From positions 1-56,045 of the forward strand of contig JALZWM010000046.1 of the NCBI GenBank assembly GCA_023300105.1: a stretch of DNA of 56,045 bases. The letters are read 5' to 3'. Origin of the DNA: Hellea sp. GTDB lineage: Bacteria > Pseudomonadota > Alphaproteobacteria > Caulobacterales > Maricaulaceae. Positions 1 to 7,071 of the stretch are shown here, one piece after another (positions within the stretch are counted from its first letter, which is position 1; each line of letters opens with the position of its first letter). Position numbers and translations under genes: made by a program. Below the pieces are notes generated by a model. It saw only the letters and a program-made list of their open reading frames with translations, made no database searches and was not told where the DNA came from.

Positions 1-585
1 CAGTTCATCAAACTCACGGACGCTTTTACAACAGGCAGTTCTATCATGCCGCAAAAGCGTAACCCGGACGCGGCGGAATTAGTCCGCGCCAAAGTCGGCC
101 GTATTATGGGCGCGTTTACAAGCCTAACAATTGTCATGAAGGGGCTGCCGCTAGCCTATTCCAAAGATATGCAAGAAGACAAAGAACCTGTCTTTGACGC
201 CTTCGACGCGCTTGATCTTGGCCTCGCCGCTATGGCGGGAATGGTGACGGATATGACGCCCAATAAACCCCGCCTCGCAGAAGCCGCAGGTGCAGCCTAT
301 TCCACCGCGACAGACCTTGCCGATTGGCTTGTGCGGAAACTTAACATGCCATTTCGCGACGCTCATCATGTGACAGGCACCATTGTCGCTCTGGCTGAAA
401 AGCAAGGCAAGACTTTGGATGAAATGGATTTGGCAGATATGCAAAAGGTCGAAGCTAAAATCACCAAAGACGTGTTTAAAGTCCTCTCCCCGCTAGCCTC
501 AGCCAATAGCCGCGTAAGCTACGGCGGCACAGCGCCAATGGAAGTTCGTAAGCAGGTTAAGCGCTGGCAGAAGACTTTGGGGTAA
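1..585 (+). CDS. argH: Argininosuccinate lyase, C-terminal part (5' truncated by window edge)
   Basis: This frame is open from base 1, so only the last 194 residues or so of a protein normally about 460 long are present. The fumarase/aspartase-superfamily signature [12 protein letters not shown] is read at residues 13-24; its flexible loop carries the catalytic serine. It is followed by the [17 protein letters not shown] segment typical of ArgH, and the C-terminal [13 protein letters not shown] stretch also fits the family. The enzyme splits argininosuccinate into arginine and fumarate in the last step of arginine synthesis. In many alphaproteobacteria argH lies just upstream of a small lipoprotein gene and lysA; here that link is interrupted by about 4.9 kb of minus-strand genes. 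Confidence 0.97.
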   Translation, partial: QFIKLTDAFTTGSSIMPQKRNPDAAELVRAKVGRIMGAFTSLTIVMKGLPLAYSKDMQEDKEPVFDAFDALDLGLAAMAGMVTDMTPNKPRLAEAAGAAYSTATDLADWLVRKLNMPFRDAHHVTGTIVALAEKQGKTLDEMDLADMQKVEAKITKDVFKVLSPLASANSRVSYGGTAPMEVRKQVKRWQKTLG

Positions 586-644
586 CGAAGAAAATTAAAC
601 GACTTCATTCGTCTTTCACATATATACGTTTTCCTGCCGAATAT

Positions 645-1406
645 TCACTCATGACCGCATTCCCGCGCAGCAACGCCAAGAACATCCATAACCCGTTTCG
701 CCGCATCGCTATCATCTAGCGACTTTTTAATCGTGTTGGCTTTCCACTTCATCACCCATGCGCCCGTTTCATTATCCCACTCTGTATTGAGGCCGATATC
801 GTCGCCATCTGCGCGGATAAAAATACGTATCAACCTATCATTCTTGGAGCCTAAGGATTTTGACGTGGCGTAGCCTTTATTATCGGCGGCAATAAAGACG
901 GGAATGTCCGTCTCGCCGAATTTTATGGAGAGCGCGCAGACTTTGTTTTCATGTCCGCCAAAATTGGCCGTCCAGAATACGCGTGTTTTCAGGCTCTCAG
1001 GCGGCGTAGCAGACATATTCGTCACTGCCGCAAAAGCCGCCTCTGCGGTTGTGTCCAAGGCGCGTTGATTGGGCGTTTTAATGACAAGGCGTTTTATCAT
1101 CTCGGCTGTGCTGTCTTTGACTGAAGACGCGCCTGATTTTACCGTATCCGTTACGGTTTCCGCGGCATTGCTAACGGCGCGGGCTGGCGCGGTGACGAGT
1201 TTATAGACGGTAGAACCTACGAAAATCACAAGGCCAAGAGAGACCGCAATCGCAATCCATTTAACGGCGCTAAAAGCATTATTGGCGGTCTCGGCAACCG
1301 AGGCCACAGACTCCCGCGCTTCATTGGCTTTGCCTAAAATTTTAACCGCTTTTCTAGCTGTACTTTTTTCAGAATTATTTTCGGGAGTTTGGGGGTCATC
1401 GCTCAT
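645..1406 (-). CDS. Hypothetical single-pass membrane protein
   Basis: A 253-residue product if it starts at the ATG at 1406 (MSDDPQTPE). A TTG at 1448 in the same frame would add 14 residues but directly follows the stop of the upstream DUF1289 gene, so the ATG is preferred. A charged N-terminal segment rich in Glu, Lys and Ala precedes one strong hydrophobic stretch at about residues 50-71 (WIAIAVSLGLVIFVGSTVYK), then an amphipathic Ala/Thr/Val segment. The C-terminal half looks like a small folded domain with alternating strands (FWTANFGGHENKVCALSIKF). I do not recognise the family. It is probably cotranscribed with the DUF1289 gene. Confidence 0.75.
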   Translation of the reverse strand: MSDDPQTPENNSEKSTARKAVKILGKANEARESVASVAETANNAFSAVKWIAIAVSLGLVIFVGSTVYKLVTAPARAVSNAAETVTDTVKSGASSVKDSTAEMIKRLVIKTPNQRALDTTAEAAFAAVTNMSATPPESLKTRVFWTANFGGHENKVCALSIKFGETDIPVFIAADNKGYATSKSLGSKNDRLIRIFIRADGDDIGLNTEWDNETGAWVMKWKANTIKKSLDDSDAAKRVMDVLGVAARECGHE

Positions 1407-1448
1407 AGGTGGTTCATCGCAAAATTTGAACCAGACGTCTACGTGCAA

Positions 1449-1652
1449 TTAATTCTTGGCATCACCTGCGAGTTTTTCGAGCCGCTCATCAAGCTCGGTC
1501 ATAACAAAGGCCCGCATGGCAGGACTATAGCGCGTCCACATGGCGATTTCTTCGCGCGAGCGCCCGCACCCTTTGCAAAGGCTTGATTCCAGATCAAGCT
1601 CACAAATGAGTTTGCACGGGCTTTCAATTTCAGGGGCCATATTTAGGGTCAT
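1449..1652 (-). CDS. DUF1289 domain protein
   Basis: A 67-residue protein with the DUF1289 hallmark: SPCKLICELD, then CKGCGRSREEIAMW, giving four cysteines in a CxxxC...CxxC arrangement followed by a conserved Glu-Ile-x-x-Trp. The cysteines probably bind a metal such as zinc or an iron-sulfur cluster; the role of the family is not established. Two ATGs compete (1652 and 1640); the second begins MAPEIESPC, close to where the family homology begins. It precedes the membrane-protein gene ending at 645 with almost no gap, suggesting one transcript. Confidence 0.88.
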   Translation of the reverse strand: MTLNMAPEIESPCKLICELDLESSLCKGCGRSREEIAMWTRYSPAMRAFVMTELDERLEKLAGDAKN

Positions 1653-1700
1653 GTAAACATTTCCATATTTGTCCTAGGGATTGCGGCGGTGTGACAATTA

Positions 1701-2864
1701 TTATTCATTCCACCCACGGTCGGTCATTAGATAAGTCGCAAAACTGGCGAGCCAATGACTGCCCGAATAATGCTCGGCGCTGACGGCGGCAACGCCTGTG
1801 TCGGCGTGTATTTTAGCGGCAGCTACTAATGACGCTTTGCGCGCATCACCATCTGGGAGGGCGCGGGCAATATTATAAAGGTTCCACGCGCGAGATGAAT
1901 TCACGCCGTCCAAATGCACAAGTTTCCCATCACTGGCATCTTTGACAATACCAGGCGCGAGCCAATCGCCCGACCCATTAACAGGAATGCTTGGCATGAA
2001 TTTTGTGAGCCAGTTTGAAAAATCGGCACGGGGCAAAATACGCCGCATCAAATCTGCCTCCATGAGACACGGCGAGAGGAAATCTTCGCCGCTAGGCTCA
2101 TACGCCAAGGGACAGTTCACATCATCATTATGAAAAGCCACTGAGCGCTGCACAATCAAACGTTCCATATCAGCATCCCCCGATACCCGCGCCCAGTCCA
2201 GCATCAGACCAAAGGCAAAGGCGCTTTGGTTATGTGTGCCGAGCCGAATAGGATAAGCCAGTTTTGGAAGCCACGCTTTGAGGCTATCTGCGATATCTTG
2301 TTCTAGGGGCTTTAGGGCCTCAAGCCATGCTTTGGCTTGCGAGTCGTTAGTCTCGCCTGCCCATTCGCGAAGTTCTGATGTCAGCTGTAGATACCAAGCG
2401 AGGCCATAAGGGCGTTCCCATGAGCCCCGCGCAGGCTGAGCAAAATTCGCGACTTCACCCGCCATGTTCTCTGCGGTGAAACTCTGATTAAGTTTCGCAA
2501 TGGCGTCTTCACGCCACGGCGCGTCTTGAGGGCCAACGCGTAACAAGCGCACCAAAAGCCAATGGCCGTGAACCGAACTGTGCCAATCAAAACAGCCATA
2601 AAACGCAGGGAACAAATCTTTAGGACGGCCAATTTCTTCGGCTGTATTGGTTGTCCTAGCTATTTTATTCGGGAATTCTTGATGCACACAGGTCAGGGCG
2701 AGCGCGGAAAAACGGTCCGCAAGGTCAGGCGCAATGGATGTTGGATATTCGAGAGATTTAACAGACGCTGCAGTCTCAACGACTTCAGATGTAATTACGC
2801 TGTCACTCGCAGAGCACGCCGTTAAAGCAAGAATGGATAAGGCCGTAAAATAAATATGTTTCAT
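1701..2864 (-). CDS. DUF2891 family lipoprotein
   Basis: A 387-residue protein with a lipoprotein signal peptide: MKHIYFTALSILALTACSAS, lipobox LTAC, modified Cys at residue 17. The mature part carries the DUF2891 signature FYGCFDWHSSVHGHWLLVRLLR followed by WERPYGLAWYLQL and the conserved THNQSAFAFGLMLDWAR and SPCLMEADLM segments. The predicted fold is an all-helical alpha/alpha toroid, and the paired WHSSVHGHW and HNQSAF motifs suggest an active site, though the family has no assigned reaction. The protein should be anchored to the periplasmic face of a membrane. It stands between the DUF1289 pair and the three-paralogue array, with short gaps on both sides. Confidence 0.9.
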   Translation of the reverse strand: MKHIYFTALSILALTACSASDSVITSEVVETAASVKSLEYPTSIAPDLADRFSALALTCVHQEFPNKIARTTNTAEEIGRPKDLFPAFYGCFDWHSSVHGHWLLVRLLRVGPQDAPWREDAIAKLNQSFTAENMAGEVANFAQPARGSWERPYGLAWYLQLTSELREWAGETNDSQAKAWLEALKPLEQDIADSLKAWLPKLAYPIRLGTHNQSAFAFGLMLDWARVSGDADMERLIVQRSVAFHNDDVNCPLAYEPSGEDFLSPCLMEADLMRRILPRADFSNWLTKFMPSIPVNGSGDWLAPGIVKDASDGKLVHLDGVNSSRAWNLYNIARALPDGDARKASLVAAAKIHADTGVAAVSAEHYSGSHWLASFATYLMTDRGWNE

Positions 2865-2927
2865 GAAAGCAATCTAGCCGCTAACGGCTAAGATGCAAAT
2901 TATTCCGTAAGCTCATAAATACAGAAA

Positions 2928-3722
2928 CTACTCTTCTTTAGTCTCTTCATCCTCAGCGCAACCCGCAAATTTAGCGAGCGTCTTTGGGTCGGGTACGGGC
3001 GCGAGCTTATAGGGACCTCCCATGACTTTCAGCCCATCAGCCCCTAAGGTTTCAAGGTCTTCAATTTTTATCATAGCGTTATCGCAGAAGGTTGCATGAT
3101 CAAGGCCTGCTGTGGGCGTTTGCGCCTGCATAGCTGTAAATTGCGGCCTCGTGTCATCATTCTCGTAATCAATCATAACATAAGTCATTTTTGGTACGAT
3201 CACACGCATCGGCGCGGGGACCATTTTCTTATAATGAGATTTCCCATCCTTCAAACCGTCCTTGAGGGTTGCCAAATCATGGTAGCCCGTATTTTCAAGA
3301 AAAGTCACGTCACTCGTTAGATTAAACCGTATGCCCTCGCCTCGCGGCATGCCTTCTCGGCTCGGGTCTTCGGAACAAAGTTCGCTAGTTTTTGAGGCCT
3401 TTCCAATTTTAGAAAAGTCAGAAATATTTCCTTCTTCATCCACCGTGAAGTTTTCTTCAACGCCATTATCACGCATAAATACACGCTCTGGCAAAACACC
3501 CCCGTCTTGCACTTCAAAATTGGCGTCAAACAACATATCAACCGTATCACGTTTATCCGCGTCTAAACCTTGGAATTTATTTATCAGTCTGATGATTTTC
3601 TTAGCAGAAGAACACGTAATACGCTCACGCAACTCTGGGGCATCGTCATTGGCTTCGGCCAATACAGGTGTCCACATCATAAGCGCCGTAAGCGTTATAG
3701 CTTTACTTTTCATCATTTTCAT
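2928..3722 (-). CDS. Secreted paralogue 3 of a tandem family (unrecognised)
   Basis: The start is probably one of the ATGs at 3722 or 3716, giving MKMMKSKAITLTALMMWTPVLAEA, a clear signal peptide cleaved after an Ala-x-Ala-type site; a longer frame reaches 3737. It overlaps the end of the upstream paralogue by some 12-20 bases. The mature protein shares with its two neighbours a CxxAKK motif near the N-terminus, a middle segment on the pattern LKDGxKDGKSHYKKMVPAPMRVIVP, and a C-terminal LxxxGADGLKVMGGPYKL block. It is the most diverged copy and alone has extra cysteines near the C-terminus (TFCDN and FAGCAED). I do not recognise the family; periplasmic or outer-membrane location is inferred from the signal peptide. 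Confidence 0.8.
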   Translation of the reverse strand: MKMMKSKAITLTALMMWTPVLAEANDDAPELRERITCSSAKKIIRLINKFQGLDADKRDTVDMLFDANFEVQDGGVLPERVFMRDNGVEENFTVDEEGNISDFSKIGKASKTSELCSEDPSREGMPRGEGIRFNLTSDVTFLENTGYHDLATLKDGLKDGKSHYKKMVPAPMRVIVPKMTYVMIDYENDDTRPQFTAMQAQTPTAGLDHATFCDNAMIKIEDLETLGADGLKVMGGPYKLAPVPDPKTLAKFAGCAEDEETKEE

Positions 3723-4482
3723 CTTCACCCCAGCCAAAACGCTTCATTGTTTTGACACTGACTGTTGGCTGTAATTGATAGGCGCCGCCTTTAATTAAAA
3801 GTGCTGTTGCGCCCATATCTTCAAGCGTGTCCAAAGAGACAACATGCATGTCTTTGAAAAGCTCAGATTCAACGGCAACGTCTTCACCGTTCACTTGCAC
3901 ATAAATTTGCGAAGTTAGGCGAAAGTCATCATAGCGTACCGCGAGATATTTCGTATCTGGCATGAACATGCGCACGGCGGGTGGAATCATCTTTTTATAA
4001 AACTTCTTCCCGTCTTTTGCCCCTTCTTTAAGTTCAGCCACATCATGACGCCCTGACTTATTATGAAAAAGCGGGGATAAGCCCATTTCAAAATAGAGGC
4101 CTTCATCATTTTCATGACGGTCCGCGCGGGCCTTATCGGCAACACAAACATCGCCTTCCGAATTGGCCATCGCGGTGTCAAGAAAGCTCGGCGTAAAACC
4201 AGAGGGTTTCTCAATAGGAATATCAATTTCCAAAGTTTCAGTCCGTATGAAAAATCTCTCGGGCCAAGTCCCGCCGTCCTTAATGAGGAATTTTGGCGTC
4301 AGCGCCACGTCAACAACATCCCGCCGCGAAGCATCCACTTCGCTAATTTTTTCAACGAGCTTGGGCACATCCTTTGCGGGGAAACAAAACACATCCCCCC
4401 GAAGCTTTGTTTCAGCATGCGCAGCGCTAAAACCACCCAAGCTAAGGAGGCAGGCTAGAACTATTGGACGATGTAATTTCAT
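3703..4482 (-). CDS. Secreted paralogue 2 of a tandem family (unrecognised)
   Basis: A 259-residue protein with the signal peptide MKLHRPIVLACLLSLGGFSA ending AHA. The mature domain has two cysteines shared with both paralogues (CFPAKDVPK and GDVCVADKAR), the segment AKDGKKFYKKMIPPAVRMFMPDT in the middle, then AVRYDDFRLTSQIYVQV and LLIKGGAYQLQP. The alternating pattern of strands suggests a beta-rich periplasmic domain. It is nearly collinear with the gene at 4579-5355, so the two are a recent duplication. No known family recognised. Confidence 0.82.
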   Translation of the reverse strand: MKLHRPIVLACLLSLGGFSAAHAETKLRGDVFCFPAKDVPKLVEKISEVDASRRDVVDVALTPKFLIKDGGTWPERFFIRTETLEIDIPIEKPSGFTPSFLDTAMANSEGDVCVADKARADRHENDEGLYFEMGLSPLFHNKSGRHDVAELKEGAKDGKKFYKKMIPPAVRMFMPDTKYLAVRYDDFRLTSQIYVQVNGEDVAVESELFKDMHVVSLDTLEDMGATALLIKGGAYQLQPTVSVKTMKRFGWGEDENDEK

Positions 4483-4578
4483 ATTGCATCATAAGCCAAA
4501 TTTTACGTTCTGCATCCAGTTAATAGTTGGTCATTTAGCAGCTATAATTTAGTACGCACGGCGCAAACCTCTGCGTAT

Positions 4579-5355
4579 TTATTCCTCGTCTTCGCTTTTC
4601 CAAGCAAAACGCTTCATGTTTTTGGCACTCAACGTCGACTTCAGTTGATATTCACCGCCTTTAATCAGAAGTTCTGTTGCGCCCATTTCCTTTAACATTT
4701 TCAAGGGCACCACATGCATATTTTGAAATCGCTCAGGTATAACGGCAATTTCTTCATTGCCAACGCGTGCGAAAATTTGCGCCGTTAAACGTAAATCATC
4801 ATAACGCACAGATAAGTGTTTCGTATCTGGTAAGAACAAGCGAACAGCAGATGGAATCATTTTTTTATAAAATTCCCTCCCATCTTCTGCGCCTTTTTCT
4901 AATTCTGCTACATCATGACGGCCTGAATGATTATGAAAAACAGGTAAGAGTCCTATATCTAAAGACAGACCTTGGTTATTTGTAGGGCGCCCTGTGCGTG
5001 TTTTGTCTACAATGCATATCTCGCCTCCGGCATTGGCCGTCACGGTCTCTAAAAATGTCGGCATCAAACCAGTCGTTTGATTAATGGGGACATCTATTTC
5101 GGAATCTTTTGTCTTAATAAAAAGCCGCTGTGGCCATTTTCCACCGTCCTTAATGAAGAACCTTGGCATGGGATTAACATCCACAATGCGCCTATTGGCG
5201 ACATCAACCTCGTTAAGTTTTCGAACAGTTTTAGGTAGCTTTTTGGCAGGAACGCAAGAAACATCGTTACTTGATTTTGTACCGACTTGAGCAGCAGCAT
5301 TAAAGCTTCCGAGGCTCAGAAGGCAGACGAGAATTATGGACATTTGCATTTTCAT
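4579..5355 (-). CDS. Secreted paralogue 1 of a tandem family (unrecognised)
   Basis: A 258-residue protein, first in the minus-strand array. Its signal peptide MKMQMSIILVCLLSLGSFNA closely resembles that of the next gene. The shared features are CVPAKKLPKTVRKLNEVD near the N-terminus, GGEICIVDKTR, AEDGREFYKKMIPSAVRLFLPDT, SVRYDDLRLTAQIFARV and TELLIKGGEYQL. A 96-base gap separates it from paralogue 2. The promoter for the array probably lies in 5356-5486, back to back with lptM. Function unknown. Confidence 0.82.
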   Translation of the reverse strand: MKMQMSIILVCLLSLGSFNAAAQVGTKSSNDVSCVPAKKLPKTVRKLNEVDVANRRIVDVNPMPRFFIKDGGKWPQRLFIKTKDSEIDVPINQTTGLMPTFLETVTANAGGEICIVDKTRTGRPTNNQGLSLDIGLLPVFHNHSGRHDVAELEKGAEDGREFYKKMIPSAVRLFLPDTKHLSVRYDDLRLTAQIFARVGNEEIAVIPERFQNMHVVPLKMLKEMGATELLIKGGEYQLKSTLSAKNMKRFAWKSEDEE

Positions 5356-5486
5356 AAAAGTCTTAAGCCCAATCTTTACTGTCTAATCCAGTAAAACTTT
5401 TGTTATGTATTTGTCATTAACGCACAAGGTGACTCGACGTAGGGAAAATTCCCTCTTACAAGGGCACTTCGTCCCATGGAGCCCTT

Positions 5487-5729
5487 ATGAAACGCCGCCA
5501 ATTACCTGCTAGATTACTCTGTCTAACTTTGATTTCAGGTTTCGCCTTATCAGCTTGCGGTATTCGCGGGGATCTGCAAACACCCCCACCTCTTTGGGGT
5601 GAAGATATCAGAACTGACGCTCAAAAAGCAGAGGCTGAAAGTGCCAAAGCTGATCGTGCCAAACGCGCAGCGGAGAGAGCTGAAAAAGAAGCTAAAAAAG
5701 CCGCAGAAGCTTTAGAAACTTCGGAATAA
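5487..5729 (+). CDS. lptM: LptM (YifL)-type small lipoprotein
   Basis: An 80-residue protein with a lipoprotein signal: hydrophobic LLCLTLISGFALSAC, lipobox LSAC, then GIRGDLQTPPP right after the modified cysteine. The pattern Cys-Gly-x-(Lys/Arg)-Gly-x-Leu-x-x-Pro is the LptM/YifL hallmark. In E. coli LptM helps the LptD/LptE lipopolysaccharide translocon mature. The rest is a short charged Ala/Glu/Lys helix. It lies 3 bases ahead of lysA, the usual context for this gene, so the two are probably cotranscribed. Confidence 0.88.
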   Translation: MKRRQLPARLLCLTLISGFALSACGIRGDLQTPPPLWGEDIRTDAQKAEAESAKADRAKRAAERAEKEAKKAAEALETSE

Positions 5730-5732
5730 CCC

Positions 5733-6998
5733 ATGCGCCATTTTGATTTTAAAGACGGCGAAATGTTTGCCGAAAACGTCGCTCTGCGCGAAATCGCACA
5801 AGACGTCGGCACGCCCTGTTATGTCTATTCAACGGCAACCTTTGAGCGCCATTACAATGTATTTGCTGATAGCTTTAAAGGCATCGACGCCCTCGTCGCC
5901 TATTCCGTCAAAGCCAATTCTAATATTGCAGTCCTTGCGACGCTTGCCAAACTCGGCGCAGGTGCAGATGTCGTCAGCGGCGGCGAACTTGCCCGCGCTT
6001 TAACCGCAGGTATTCCAGGATCTAAAATTGTTTTCTCAGGCGTCGGTAAAACAGGCGATGAAATGCGCGCCGCTCTAAGAGCCGGTATTCGTGTTTTTAA
6101 CGTCGAGAGCCTGCCAGAACTTTATGTCCTTAATGATGCCGCTAAAGAGCTAGGTGTCAAAGCACCTGTTGCCTTTCGGGTGAACCCTGATGTCAGCGCT
6201 GGCGGGCATGAAAAAATCAGCACAGGTAAAAAAGAAAATAAATTCGGTATTGCATGGTCACAGGCAGAGATGGCTTACGCAGAAGCGGCTAAACTCTCGC
6301 ATATCAATATCGTCGGCGTTGACGTGCATATCGGAAGTCAAATTGACGAGCTTGCGCCTTTCGAAGCCGCAATCGCAAAATGTAAGGACCTTATTTCGCG
6401 CCTACGTGCGCAAGGCCATGAGATTAAGAGCTTTGATATCGGCGGCGGCCTCGGCATTCCTTATGGGGACAATAGTAAAACACCTCCGCCCCCCGCAGAA
6501 TATGGCGCGCTCGTCAAAAGACTAACAGCAGATATGGATGTTCAAATGATTTTTGAGCCTGGCCGTATGATAGCCGGCAATGCAGGTGTGCTACTCTCAA
6601 AAGTTCTTTATGTTAAAAAAGGAGAGGACCGGAGTTTCCTTATCGTCGACGCGGCGATGAATGACTTAATTCGCCCCGCCCTTTATGAAGCTTATCACGA
6701 AATTGAACCTGTCAAAGCCCCTGGTTCCGCTTATTCAGAATCAACTTATGACGTTGTTGGACCCATTTGTGAAAGCGGCGATACATTCACCAAATCACGG
6801 GACTTGCCAGAAATGGAAGCGGGAGATCTATTAGTAATGCATTCGGTGGGCGCTTATGGGGCGGCGCAGGCTAGCCAATATAACACCCGTCCGCTTATTC
6901 CAGAAGTTTTGGTAAAGGGCGAGCTTTATGAAGTTATACGAGAACGTCCAACGATTGCAGAGATACTAAGCCATGAACATCTTCCAAGTTGGCTCTAA
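5733..6998 (+). CDS. lysA: Diaminopimelate decarboxylase
   Basis: A 421-residue PLP enzyme of fold type III, the normal length for LysA. The PLP-binding lysine is K60 in AYSVKANSN. Other family segments are GVDVHIGSQI, the phosphate-binding GGGLGIPY, EPGRMIAGNAGVL, GPICESGDTF with the active-site cysteine, and the C-terminal VGAYGAAQASQYNTRP. It decarboxylates meso-diaminopimelate to L-lysine in the cytoplasm. It follows lptM directly and was once next to argH in related genomes. Confidence 0.97.
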   Translation: MRHFDFKDGEMFAENVALREIAQDVGTPCYVYSTATFERHYNVFADSFKGIDALVAYSVKANSNIAVLATLAKLGAGADVVSGGELARALTAGIPGSKIVFSGVGKTGDEMRAALRAGIRVFNVESLPELYVLNDAAKELGVKAPVAFRVNPDVSAGGHEKISTGKKENKFGIAWSQAEMAYAEAAKLSHINIVGVDVHIGSQIDELAPFEAAIAKCKDLISRLRAQGHEIKSFDIGGGLGIPYGDNSKTPPPPAEYGALVKRLTADMDVQMIFEPGRMIAGNAGVLLSKVLYVKKGEDRSFLIVDAAMNDLIRPALYEAYHEIEPVKAPGSAYSESTYDVVGPICESGDTFTKSRDLPEMEAGDLLVMHSVGAYGAAQASQYNTRPLIPEVLVKGELYEVIRERPTIAEILSHEHLPSWL

Positions 6999-7071
6999 AC
7001 TAATTACAATTATTGCACTATATCACGTAAATTTAACGCGACATACAAAATGACGGCGCTATAGTTTCAAC

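Noticed and set aside
151-444. Minus-strand open frame of 97 codons inside argH
   Set aside because: It is the antisense shadow of a well-conserved argH segment, with Cys/His/Ile-rich content and no ribosome site.
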